Part shown: piece after piece, positions 17,768 through 25,300 of the stretch | Layout: every line of letters begins with the position of its first letter | Numbering within the stretch: the first letter of the stretch is position 1 | Assembly: GCA_029210695.1 (NCBI GenBank) | Contig: JARGFH010000029.1 | Coordinates: forward strand, 1 to 45,922 | DNA: 45,922 bases | DNA from: Acidimicrobiia bacterium | GTDB taxonomy: Bacteria; Actinomycetota; Acidimicrobiia; Spongiisociales; JAHEDJ01 | Reading direction: 5' to 3' | The notes under the pieces: generated by a model | The model's database searches: none | What the model was told of the DNA's origin: nothing | The model's input: the letters and a program-made list of their open reading frames with translations, nothing else | Made by a program: the position numbers and the translations under genes

Positions 17768-18316
17768 CTAGCCGTTGAACGCCTCACCACGTGCAATCCA
17801 GCGGGCCGAGTCGGCGGCCTGTCCACGGAGTGCCGCCTCCTGTTGTGCTGTTGCTTGTGCGGTGTAGCGGGCGGAGTCGGCGAGTTGTCCCTGGGTGAGC
17901 CCTAGCGTTGCTGCGGCCATTGCCTGATATCTGGCCGTGTCTGCTGCCCAGCTTCGTTGCAGTGATGCTTGCTGTGCTGTTGCTTGTGCGGTGTAGCGGG
18001 CGGAGTCGGCGAGTTGACCTTTCACGATCGCCTGGGTTTGCGCTCGGGCCTGATAGCGGGCCGTGTCTGCCAGCCAGCTCTGCTGGAGGCTGAGCGCTTC
18101 CGCTTGGGCCGTGTAGCGGGCTATGTCGGCCAACTGGCCCTGGGTCAACGCAACCGGCCCGGGCGACGAGGAGGCCACTGCCCCTATCGCCACGCCGACC
18201 ACGACGGCAGCCGCCACGAGGTTGACGAGGGTCCATTTCCGCTTCGACGGTTCGACGACCGTCTGCTTTCCGACCCTGGGACTGGTCTTCTGCTTGTCGA
18301 GTACCTGGGTAGCCAT
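17768..18316 (-). CDS. Membrane-anchored protein with six ADxARYxAQA helical repeats
   Basis: A 182-residue protein I do not recognise. Residues 1-27 are polar and basic (KRK just before the membrane), about 29-48 are a single hydrophobic helix (LVNLVAAAVVVGVAIGAVAS), and the rest is six tandem units of about 19-22 residues. The core of each unit is Q/W-LADxARYxAQA, rich in Ala, Gln and Arg and probably helical. Charge suggests the repeats face outside the cell. At DNA level a 44-bp block recurs exactly (17844-17887 and 17973-18016, period 129 bp), so some units are recent duplications. ATG 18316 is chosen because AGGAGAGGACA sits directly upstream. Three 11-bp direct repeats lie 60 bp upstream of the start. 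The neighbouring sensor-regulator suggests a shared pathway; no function can be assigned. Confidence 0.75.
   Translation of the reverse strand: MATQVLDKQKTSPRVGKQTVVEPSKRKWTLVNLVAAAVVVGVAIGAVASSSPGPVALTQGQLADIARYTAQAEALSLQQSWLADTARYQARAQTQAIVKGQLADSARYTAQATAQQASLQRSWAADTARYQAMAAATLGLTQGQLADSARYTAQATAQQEAALRGQAADSARWIARGEAFNG
17844..18016. repeat. Exact 44-bp direct repeat inside the repeat-protein gene
   Basis: Positions 17844-17887 and 17973-18016 are identical, with a 129-bp (43-codon) period equal to two protein repeat units. Identity at silent positions points to recent duplication or gene conversion within the gene. Confidence 0.9.
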
Positions 18317-18375
18317 TGTCCTCTCCTCTTCGAGTCGTGCTTCCACCCTCACCATGCCGGAGGTAGCTCGCCGGA

Positions 18376-18408
18376 CACTCCACGAGCGCTCTACGGACGC
18401 TCTACGAG
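18376..18408 (-). promoter_or_regulatory. Three contiguous 11-bp direct repeats, candidate SARP-type operator
   Basis: On the minus strand three 11-mers follow each other without gaps: CTCGTAGAGCG, TCCGTAGAGCG and CTCGTGGAGTG. The last ends 60 bp before the repeat-protein ATG. SARP regulators are known to bind direct repeats with 11-bp spacing, with the last repeat about 8 bp from the -10 box. Here TACCTC begins about 10 bp after the last repeat. The neighbouring winged-helix/STAND protein is the obvious candidate binder. The binding is inferred. Confidence 0.55.
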
Positions 18409-18547
18409 CGCGAAGAATGGGCGCCCGGCCAGGCTGGCGGTGCGCTTCGTCGTGTTCACGGTCGGGTTCTGGGTGGTGCTGCGGACACTCACGTCGGCGA
18501 TCCGCACGGTCGTGTTGCCGAGGAGCGCCGTGAGCTCCCTGACCAGA
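18409..18547. other. Intergenic stretch without a recognised gene
   Basis: Between the 11-bp repeat block and the stop of the ATP-grasp gene I see no gene with coding support. Frames are open on both strands, but without a start, ribosome site or family resemblance. It may contain the distal part of the promoter of the repeat-protein gene. Confidence 0.5.
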
Positions 18548-19768
18548 TCAGTCGATGACGAACTGGAGGGCGGCGTGCGCCGTTCGCAGCGCCTGTTCCA
18601 CCTCGAGCGGCGTGGCGCCCTTGGCGAATAGGAACCCGAGATAGCGATTGCCTTCCGGTAGCGGCCGGATCGTATCGCCGGTGTGCATCGAGATCTCCAG
18701 GTCCGTGATGCCGGGAACGGCGAGCGCCTCCTCGTGACCCGTCACCGAGCGGAGAATCCCGGCCCTGGGGATAGGCAGCATCATGACGCCCGACGCCAGA
18801 CCTTCACGGTGGAGGCCTGCCACCGGCATAGCGAGTGCCCTGCGCAGGATGAGCGTCTCGAGTGAGGTACCGAGCAGGCCGAATCGCAACGAACGCCCGC
18901 ACAGGCCGCCGATCGAGCGAGCGGCCACCTCGAGGAGTACGACGCGCGCGCCGTCGACGCGTAACTCGGCGTGAATTGGGCCTTCACGCAACTCGAGCGC
19001 TGCAACTGCTCGTTCGGTCACCCGGATCACCTCCTCGATCATTTCCGGGTGCAGCCGGGACGGTGTTACGAGGATCGTCTCTTCGAAGTACGGGCCGTCG
19101 AGTGGGTCCGGCTTGTCGAAGACTGCCAGCACCTGGAGGTTTCCGTCCGCGAGAAGTCCTTCGACGGCGACCTCGACGCCGGGTATGAAGCGTTCCACCA
19201 GGATGGGCTCGCCGGGTGAACGACCTTCGGTGATCAGGATGCGGCGGATTTGCTCGGCGGCGGCCGGAGCTTCTGATGGGTCGTCAACCCGGATCACGCC
19301 TTGTGAGGCGCTGAGACCGAGGGGCTTCAACACTGCCGGCGCCCCCAGATCGGCGACCGTGGCTTTCGCCTCGTCTGCGGTGTTCACTACTCCGAAGGCA
19401 GGCTGGGGGACTTCCGCCTTCGCCAGTGCCCTGCGCAGCATGGCCTTGTTTCTCGTGGCGGCTACACCGAACGGGGAGTTGTGGGGCAGTCCGAGCAACC
19501 CGGCGGCCAGTGCGGCTATCTCAACACCCTGGTCATCCGCGGCGACGATGGCGTCGATCGGGTGTCCGTCGGCGTGTGCGACGATCCGCCGCGCGGACAT
19601 CTCAGGTGAGGTGCAATCAATGAGAACACCGGCGCTCTGAGCGCGGTCGGACAAGGGCGGCACAGCCTCCGAGGCAATGGTGATATCGGCTCCGAGTTGG
19701 GAGGCGGCATCGATGAACCCGGCGGCGCGATAGGTAGCGGTCGGAAGGATTAGGACGACGTGGGCCAT
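18548..19768 (-). CDS. ATP-grasp domain carboxylate-amine/thiol ligase-like protein
   Basis: A 406-residue ATP-grasp protein. An N-terminal Rossmann-like pre-ATP-grasp part (about 1-110: HVVLILPTATYRAAGFIDAA, ATRNKAMLRRAL) is followed by the ATP-grasp core: APAVLKPLGLSASQGVIRVD (the flexible loop and ATP lysine), EPILVERFIPGVEVAVEG, and the Mg-binding segment GPIHAELRVDGARVVLLEVAARSIGG. The C-terminal part (GNRYLGFLFAKG) resembles the biotin carboxylase/PurK-like tail of amino-acid ligases of the BacD/DacE sort. It probably joins an acyl phosphate to an amine, but the substrates are unknown. ATG 19768 is 9 nt from a TAGGGT -10-like box. It is divergent from the Nfu gene. Confidence 0.82.
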   Translation of the reverse strand: MAHVVLILPTATYRAAGFIDAASQLGADITIASEAVPPLSDRAQSAGVLIDCTSPEMSARRIVAHADGHPIDAIVAADDQGVEIAALAAGLLGLPHNSPFGVAATRNKAMLRRALAKAEVPQPAFGVVNTADEAKATVADLGAPAVLKPLGLSASQGVIRVDDPSEAPAAAEQIRRILITEGRSPGEPILVERFIPGVEVAVEGLLADGNLQVLAVFDKPDPLDGPYFEETILVTPSRLHPEMIEEVIRVTERAVAALELREGPIHAELRVDGARVVLLEVAARSIGGLCGRSLRFGLLGTSLETLILRRALAMPVAGLHREGLASGVMMLPIPRAGILRSVTGHEEALAVPGITDLEISMHTGDTIRPLPEGNRYLGFLFAKGATPLEVEQALRTAHAALQFVID

Positions 19769-19810
19769 GGCCTGTGCACCCTACCGGCGTGCGCAATGCA
19801 TGCGAACCGG

Positions 19811-19816
19811 TACCAT
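19811..19816 (+). promoter_or_regulatory. Candidate -10 box of the Nfu gene
   Basis: TACCAT lies 25 nt before the ATG at 19842 in the 73-bp gap between divergent genes. A GGGGAACGG Shine-Dalgarno-like run sits between it and the start. No clear -35 is seen. Confidence 0.35.
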
Positions 19817-19841
19817 GCCGGTTTCGCCAATGGGGAACGGG

Positions 19842-20468
19842 ATGACTGACACGATTCTTTCGATAACTGAAGATGCTCTGCGCATGATTCAACAAATCCG
19901 TGACGCCGAACCCGGCGATGATGAATTCGCCCTGTTCATCGAAGTCACCGGCATGCAGGCCACCCAGTTCAACTATGAGCTCAGCTTCGTGCCGGTTGTC
20001 GATGCTCAACCAACGGATCTCGTCGAAAGAATCGATGACCTGGCGCTCATCGTCCGGCAGGCCGATGCCGACAAGCTGCGGGGCGCCACGATCAACCTCG
20101 GCGACGATCCCATGAACCCCGGGCTTGCCATCGACAATCCGAACAACCCCGTCAGCCCGACGATGCCGAGCGCCGATAAGGCCCAACTCTCCGGCCCGCT
20201 CGTTGAGCAGGTGCAGCACGTTCTCGAGCACGAGGTCAACCCGGCTATCGCCTCACACGGCGGAGCCGCCCGGTTGATCTCCGTGGAGGACGACACCGTG
20301 TATCTGGAGTTGATGGGCGGTTGCCAGGGCTGCGGTATGGCAACGGTGACGCTCAAGCACGGGATCGAGCGGATCATCACTGAGGCCATTCCGGAGATCG
20401 CCAAAGTCGTCGATGTGACGGATCACGCCGGTGGCAGCAACCCCTACTACCAGCAGGCCAAGAAATAG
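19842..20468 (+). CDS. nfuA: NfuA-type iron-sulfur cluster carrier
   Basis: A 208-residue two-domain Fe-S carrier. Residues 1-100 resemble the A-type (IscA/HesB) scaffold but lack its three cysteines, as in NfuA. Residues about 120-195 are a NifU-like domain with the cluster-binding CxxC in GGCQGCGMATVTLKHGIE, a motif that binds a [4Fe-4S] cluster at a dimer interface. Other family marks are LEHEVNPAIASHGGAARLI and PEIAKVVDVTDHAGGSNPYY. It would deliver Fe-S clusters to client enzymes in the cytosol; the Fe-S-rich formate dehydrogenase is a possible client, but this is speculation. ATG 19842 is preceded by GGGGAACGG. The frame is open upstream but enters the divergent promoter region. Confidence 0.9.
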   Translation: MTDTILSITEDALRMIQQIRDAEPGDDEFALFIEVTGMQATQFNYELSFVPVVDAQPTDLVERIDDLALIVRQADADKLRGATINLGDDPMNPGLAIDNPNNPVSPTMPSADKAQLSGPLVEQVQHVLEHEVNPAIASHGGAARLISVEDDTVYLELMGGCQGCGMATVTLKHGIERIITEAIPEIAKVVDVTDHAGGSNPYYQQAKK

Positions 20469-20687
20469 CCTCGCAGGCCTATGCGGATGAGTTCTAGATT
20501 GCCGTCTGAGAGGCAATGACAATCGCGCTCCTGCGCAACCAGACGATCCCGTGATGGTTTCGAGCCGCAACCATTCGCCGGCACCGTTCAGTGAAGAACC
20601 GGACGTCGATCCTCGGCAGTACATTTGGCCCTGTTCAGCGACCTCGTCATGTGGTTGGCTGGAGTAACAACCGGAAAAGGATCCGCC

Positions 20688-21176
20688 GTGCAACGTGATG
20701 TATTCCACTACGAGACCGTTGGGATTCCCTACGAGGCCGCCAGGCGGTTCATGCGTGACGATCCTGCCCGCTTGTTCTCACCCGCCCTGGACGGCACTTC
20801 GGTCGAGAATGATGCAGTGGCCGGCATGCTCGAGATCGACCTCGATGGGATCATCATGGGGGCGGATGTGACCCTCGAGATCGGCGACTTCGAAGAGGTC
20901 GTTGCGCCCCTCCCGCTGTCGAAGCGCAAGATCAGCTGGCACGCCTCGGAGCATGCCGGCGTCTACCCGATCCTGGTCGGAGAGCTCGAAGCGTTTCCGG
21001 CGGGCGCTGGTCGAACCCAGATCACCTTCACGTGCCACTACCGACCTCCCCTGTGGGCAGTCGGGGCTGTGGCCGATACGGTGTACCTGCACCGGGTGGC
21101 GGAGGAGTGTCTCGATCGGTTCTTCGCCCGGCTCATCGAAAGCCTGGAAGGCGCCGTCGAGCACCTGAACAACTAG
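20688..21176 (+). CDS. SRPBCC-fold protein of unknown function
   Basis: A 162-residue protein whose pattern (a polar strand, FSPALDGTSVE, repeated beta strands, and a long C-terminal helix RVAEECLDRFFARLIESLEGAVEHLNN) fits the SRPBCC/START-like ligand-binding fold, probably of the polyketide-cyclase or CoxG type. I do not recognise a specific subfamily. The start is the GTG at 20688, preceded by GGAAAAGGA; the upstream in-frame ATG would add residues that do not look like the fold. No catalytic residues are evident. It stands alone between Nfu and the APC permease. Confidence 0.6.
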   Translation: MQRDVFHYETVGIPYEAARRFMRDDPARLFSPALDGTSVENDAVAGMLEIDLDGIIMGADVTLEIGDFEEVVAPLPLSKRKISWHASEHAGVYPILVGELEAFPAGAGRTQITFTCHYRPPLWAVGAVADTVYLHRVAEECLDRFFARLIESLEGAVEHLNN

Positions 21177-21208
21177 ACCCATTCGGGCGTACCACAAACC
21201 CCGGCAGC

Positions 21209-21214
21209 TACCAT
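21209..21214 (+). promoter_or_regulatory. Candidate -10 box of the APC permease gene
   Basis: TACCAT lies 40 nt before the TTG start at 21255. A second TANNNT match (TACCGT, 21232-21237) lies 17 nt before it. Which is used cannot be told from sequence. Confidence 0.3.
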
Positions 21215-21254
21215 CGCCCGGACTAGGGCCGTACCGTCTGACTAGGACGCCTGT

Positions 21255-23450
21255 TTGACCACGCTGCAGCGCCATCTGAGCCTCCCGGCCGTTTTCACCG
21301 TGAGCCTTGGTGCGATGATCGGAAGCGGGATCTTCGTCCTGCCGGGCCTGGCCATTCAACTGGCCGGGCCTGCCGCCGTTCTTGCGTACATCCTGGCCGG
21401 TCTTGTGGTCGTTCCTGCAGCCCTCAGCAAGGCAGAAATGGCAACCGCCATGCCGATGGCCGGTGGCACCTACCTGTTCATCGATCGGGCCATGGGCCCG
21501 CTGATGGGAACGATTGCAGGATTCGGAGTTTGGTTTGCCCTTGTGTTCAAGGCTGCGTTCGCGCTGGTCGGATTCGAGGGTTACCTCGATTTTTTCGTTG
21601 ATGTCCCGGTTCAGTGGGTAGGAATCGGTCTGGGGGTTCTGCTGACCGGAATGAATGCCACGGGGGTGCGGCTGTCCGGCCGGTTCCAGACGGTCATCGT
21701 GGCGGCGGTGTTGGCCGTCCTCGGGTTCATCGTCGTGGTCGGGGCCGGATCGATGGATGTCGACGCATTCACGCCGTTCGCTCCTGAGGGACTCGGCGGT
21801 CTCATCGCAGCAACCGCACTCGTGTTCGTATCGTACGCGGGGGTTACCAAGGTCGCCTCGGTGGCCGAAGAAGTGAAGAACCCATCCCGGTCCCTTCCGA
21901 TCGGCATGCTCGGCTCGATCGGACTGATGCTGGTTCTCTATCCGGCTCTGTTGATGGTGATCGTTGGGACGGTGCCGCTTGCCACGATCGGTTCCGATCC
22001 GGCGCCGATGGTGGCCGCCGCCCGGCAGTTCACAGGATCGCTCGGCCAGGACATCGTGGCGGTAACCGCCATTCTCGCCCTCGTCAGCATGGCGAATGCC
22101 GGCCTGCTCAGCTCGTCGCGATATCCGTTTGCGATGGCCCGAAACGCGCTGGCGCCTCGCTTCTTCGAGCGGGTTGGTAAACGGAGCGGAACACCGACCG
22201 CATCCGTTCTGGTGACCGGGTCGATGCTGATCCTGTTGATCGCCACGGTCCCGCTCATCGAGCTCGCCAAGCTTGCCTCCGCCTTTCAAGTGCTCGTGTT
22301 TTCTCTGGTCAATCTCTCTGTGATTGCTTTCCGCGAGGCGAAGGTCCCGTGGTATCGGCCGGGATTCAAGTCGCCTTTCTACCCGTATATTCAGATCGCC
22401 GGCATCGCCGGTGCCCTCGTGCTGTTCACCCAACTTGGGTTGTTTCCGGTCGTCGGGGCTGTGGGAATCGTCATGGTTGGGGTGATTTGGTACAGGATCT
22501 TCGGACAATCGCGCGTGTCCCACGAGAGTGCTCTCCTCGATGCACTCCGACTGCGGGCGACGAGCCGTCTCGTCGATTTGACCCGGGATGCCCTGAGCCT
22601 CCCAGGCCGTGACCACATCCTGATTCCGGTGTCCGACGCGATCGTCTCGAGTCGTCTGCGGGCCTTGCTCCGGCTGGCGAACGGCCTCGTCGCCGATGAT
22701 GGTCGGATCACCCTGGCTCGCGTCGATCGCGATGTGAGGGGTGCGTTGTGGTGGAAGCGGGCCAGGTTCCCGGAGGCCAGCGACCCGTTCCGGATCGGGG
22801 TCAGGCGTATCGCTGATGAGCTCGGGATTGATGTTGGTGTGGTCCGCCCGCGTGGTGCGGATGTTCGCGCCGCGCTCAACGACTACCTCGCCAGGCATTC
22901 AGTGGACCTTGTGCTGACCTACCAGTCGGAGCCCGGTAGGCGACGACGGGGCTTCTCTGCTGATGTCAGGTGGCTTCAGGAACACGCATCCTGCGACGTG
23001 GCGATCTTGCATGGTGGTGAGGTCGTGGATCCTCGCCGCATCACGGTCATGGGGGCGGGTTCGCCCTATGACGTCATGAAGATCGATGTCGGAAACCGGT
23101 TTGCGACTGCTCCAGGTGCCGCGATTTCCTTTGTACACGTCCTGCCGGAGGACGCCACCGATCCACAGGTTGACGCTATCAAGGGTTATCACATGCAACT
23201 CGAGGGACTCTGCCGCGCTCCAACCTCGAGTGTTGTGGAGCGGGCGCCCGACTTCCTGGAAGCGATCGCGGCGCGAGGCCGCGGCTCCGATCTCGTGATC
23301 CTCGGCGCCTCCCGGAGGACGACCGGGCTTGGAGCGGAGTTGACGGACAGCATCGCCGAGGCGGTCCAGGCCCCGGTATTGGTGGTGTCCTCACGTGAGC
23401 CGGGGACTCCCGGCTTTCTCCGGGCAAATCTGGAGCGGTTGATCTACTGA
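21255..23450 (+). CDS. APC superfamily permease with C-terminal UspA-like domains
   Basis: A 731-residue fusion. Residues 1-415 form a 12-helix amino acid/polyamine/organocation permease with the family start SLGAMIGSGIFVLPG and the conserved VFVSYAGVTKVASVAEEVKNPSR. Residues about 450-725 hold two universal-stress-protein-like domains; the second ends with GASRRTTGLGAELTDSI...APVLVVSS, the UspA nucleotide-binding pattern. APC-USP fusions are known in actinobacteria and archaea, where the soluble part may sense ATP/AMP and gate transport. The substrate is probably an amino acid but is not determined. The start is TTG 21255 because the first transmembrane motif begins 14 residues later and no ATG or GTG fits; only a weak AGGACG precedes it. 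Palindromic repeats follow the stop. Confidence 0.85.
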   Translation: MTTLQRHLSLPAVFTVSLGAMIGSGIFVLPGLAIQLAGPAAVLAYILAGLVVVPAALSKAEMATAMPMAGGTYLFIDRAMGPLMGTIAGFGVWFALVFKAAFALVGFEGYLDFFVDVPVQWVGIGLGVLLTGMNATGVRLSGRFQTVIVAAVLAVLGFIVVVGAGSMDVDAFTPFAPEGLGGLIAATALVFVSYAGVTKVASVAEEVKNPSRSLPIGMLGSIGLMLVLYPALLMVIVGTVPLATIGSDPAPMVAAARQFTGSLGQDIVAVTAILALVSMANAGLLSSSRYPFAMARNALAPRFFERVGKRSGTPTASVLVTGSMLILLIATVPLIELAKLASAFQVLVFSLVNLSVIAFREAKVPWYRPGFKSPFYPYIQIAGIAGALVLFTQLGLFPVVGAVGIVMVGVIWYRIFGQSRVSHESALLDALRLRATSRLVDLTRDALSLPGRDHILIPVSDAIVSSRLRALLRLANGLVADDGRITLARVDRDVRGALWWKRARFPEASDPFRIGVRRIADELGIDVGVVRPRGADVRAALNDYLARHSVDLVLTYQSEPGRRRRGFSADVRWLQEHASCDVAILHGGEVVDPRRITVMGAGSPYDVMKIDVGNRFATAPGAAISFVHVLPEDATDPQVDAIKGYHMQLEGLCRAPTSSVVERAPDFLEAIAARGRGSDLVILGASRRTTGLGAELTDSIAEAVQAPVLVVSSREPGTPGFLRANLERLIY

Positions 23451-23459
23451 CGCCAGGTT

Positions 23460-23506
23460 TTTTCCGCAATGCAATGGACCGTGACGCGCCACAGTATTGC
23501 TGAGAA
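23460..23506. repeat. 47-bp palindromic repeat, copy A (degenerate)
   Basis: This 47-bp unit aligns without gaps to copy B (23520-23566) and to the perfect palindrome at 34762-34808. Its centre GTGAC and core CGCAATG-AATGG are shared, but its right arm has diverged. It begins 9 bp after the stop of the APC permease gene. Confidence 0.8.
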
Positions 23507-23519
23507 ACCTTCCAGGATT

Positions 23520-23566
23520 TTCTGCGCAATGCAATGGACCGTGACGCGCCGCTCTATTGCGGAGAA
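23520..23566. repeat. 47-bp palindromic repeat, copy B, overlapping the polX 3' end
   Basis: A tandem neighbour of copy A: 26 bases (23525-23550) are identical to 23465-23490 at a 60-bp period. The right arm contains the polX stop codon (minus strand, 23554-23556) and encodes its last residues, so the element has been taken into the coding sequence or polX ends at it. Confidence 0.8.
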
Positions 23567-25287
23567 TCGATCCATTCGAGGAAACGCTCGATGGGCCACG
23601 TGTTGACCACCCGGTCGGGCGTCAACCAGCCGCGCTGCGCGTTGGCGACTCCCCACTCCATCCGTCGCATCTCGGAGGGATGGTGCGAGTCGGTCGAGAT
23701 CACGAAGTGAACGCCCCGTGGGATTCCGGCCCGGATCACTTCCGGCGCCGCGTCGAGCCGTTCGAGAGCGCCGTTGATCTCGAGCGCGGTCCCGGTCAGG
23801 GCGGCGGCTTCGAGTACTGCTTCGACATCGAACTCGATACCCGGGCGGCGCCCGATCATCCGGCCGCTCAGGTGGCCGATAGCGTTGACCGCCGGGTTCT
23901 GCATGGCAGTAATGAGCCGGATCGTCTGGTCATCGGCGGAGCGGTCGAAGTGGTCGTGGACGCTGGCGACGCACCAGTCGAACCCGGCAAGGAATTCGGC
24001 GTCGTAGTCGACGCCCCCATCGACTGAGATGTTCAGCTCGCATCCATGCAGGATCCGGAGATCCGGATACTGTTTCTGCAACTCTGCAATTTCAGCTCTC
24101 TGCTGCAGAAGCTCTGCGCGGGAGACTCCGTTGATCGTCAGGTCTTCGCCGTGGTCGGTTATGGCGAGGTATTCGAGACCGTGCTCGTGCGCGCCGCTCA
24201 CCATGTCTCCGAGTGAGGCACGGCCATCTCCGGAACGGTCGGTGTGGTCGTGGAGGTCGCCGCGGATATCGTCGAGCTGCACCAGGGTTGGAAGGTTCCC
24301 GGCTGCGGCCAGTTCAATCTCACCAATTCCTTCACGCATCGGTGGTGGAATCCATTGGAGCCCGAGGGACTGATAGATGTCTTCCTCGGTCGCCGACGCC
24401 ACCACGTCACCGGTTTCTATCGCAACCAGCCCATACTCGTTGAGGGTCAGCCCGCGGGAGAGCGCGATTTGCCGAACCGCGATGTTGTGAGCCTTCGAAC
24501 CGGTGAAATACTGTGTGGCGGCTCCGTACTCCTGCGGTTCCACGACCCGCACGTCCACCTGGAGGCCAGCGGCCGTTACAAACGACGTCTTGGTCGCTCC
24601 ATGGCCGAGGACCTCGGCGACGATCGGCAGGTCCGGTACGTATCCGCTGACGGCATCCGGATCAGCTGCCGCCACCACCACGTCGACGTCTGCAACCGTT
24701 TCGCGAAACCTGCGCAGGCTGCCGCAAAACTGGGCAGCAACCACGCTCTCCATTTTGCTGAGCTCCTCCACCAACGCGGCGGCCACCGGCCATGCTTCCG
24801 CGATGGGAAACCGCAACTCCTTGCCCCGCAATCCGAGCTGTTCGATTGCTCGTCCTATCTTCTCTTCTTTGGCCGGACCGAATCCGGGTAGTTCGCGGAG
24901 GAGTTGCTGATCGAGCGCAGCTTCGAGCCCTGCGAGGTTCTCTATCCTCAGCTCGTCTCTCAGTCGTCGCGCCGTCTTTGGCCCGATACCGGGAATCTTG
25001 GTCATTCGCACGAATTCAGGCGGATATGTAGTGCGGAGAAGCTCGAGTTTCTCGGACCGCCCGGTCGACACGAACTCCTGGATCTTGGCGGCCGTGCTCT
25101 TTCCGATGCCTTTGAGTGCCACCAGTTCCGCTTCCGACATGTTCACCACGTCGCCGGACTCGGCCTCGACGGAGCGCCGTGCGTTCTCGTAGGCGCGCAC
25201 CCTGAACGACTGTGGGTCGCCCTCATCGAGAATCGTCAGTTCGGCGAGTTCGTCGAGCAGGGCAAGGATGTCGCGTTTGGTAGCCAC
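23554..25287 (-). CDS. polX: DNA polymerase X family protein with PHP domain
   Basis: A 577-residue bacterial PolX, a gap-filling repair polymerase with a PHP-type 3'-5' exonuclease/AP-endonuclease domain. In order: helix-hairpin-helix motifs (LKGIGKSTAAKIQEF and MTKIPGIGPKTARRL, about 50-105), the nucleotidyltransferase palm (CGSLRRFRETVADVDVVVAA, with the metal-binding aspartates in DVD, about 190-210), and the PHP domain from about residue 330: DLHDHTDRSGDG, YLAITDHGEDL, HGCELNISVDG, SVHDHFD and STDSHHPSEM. The start is GTG 25287 (VATKRDILALLDEL); a longer frame would run into the transglutaminase gene. The stop lies in palindromic repeat copy B, so the last residues (SPQ) are repeat-encoded. 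It lies 13 bp after the transglutaminase stop and may be co-transcribed. Confidence 0.93.
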   Translation of the reverse strand: MATKRDILALLDELAELTILDEGDPQSFRVRAYENARRSVEAESGDVVNMSEAELVALKGIGKSTAAKIQEFVSTGRSEKLELLRTTYPPEFVRMTKIPGIGPKTARRLRDELRIENLAGLEAALDQQLLRELPGFGPAKEEKIGRAIEQLGLRGKELRFPIAEAWPVAAALVEELSKMESVVAAQFCGSLRRFRETVADVDVVVAAADPDAVSGYVPDLPIVAEVLGHGATKTSFVTAAGLQVDVRVVEPQEYGAATQYFTGSKAHNIAVRQIALSRGLTLNEYGLVAIETGDVVASATEEDIYQSLGLQWIPPPMREGIGEIELAAAGNLPTLVQLDDIRGDLHDHTDRSGDGRASLGDMVSGAHEHGLEYLAITDHGEDLTINGVSRAELLQQRAEIAELQKQYPDLRILHGCELNISVDGGVDYDAEFLAGFDWCVASVHDHFDRSADDQTIRLITAMQNPAVNAIGHLSGRMIGRRPGIEFDVEAVLEAAALTGTALEINGALERLDAAPEVIRAGIPRGVHFVISTDSHHPSEMRRMEWGVANAQRGWLTPDRVVNTWPIERFLEWIDSPQ

Positions 25288-25300
25288 GCGGCGGAATCTA

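Noticed and set aside
17641-17826. N-terminal extension of the regulator upstream of ATG 17640
   Set aside because: It runs through the 14-bp hairpin and is not family-like. MEYRILGPLEV is the normal SARP-type N-terminus.
17844-18016. CRISPR-like direct repeats
   Set aside because: Only two exact copies, in frame, encoding protein repeat units of a real gene.
20499-20518. Terminator after the Nfu gene (ATTGCC/GGCAAT hairpin)
   Set aside because: The stem is only 6 bp with an 8-nt loop and no T-run, too weak to list as a feature.
20778-22898. Long minus-strand frame (about 700 codons) opposite the APC permease
   Set aside because: Low-complexity Arg/Gly/His-rich shadow of the permease and SRPBCC genes, with no domain. 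The same applies to 7227-8612 (+) and 3253-4260 (-).
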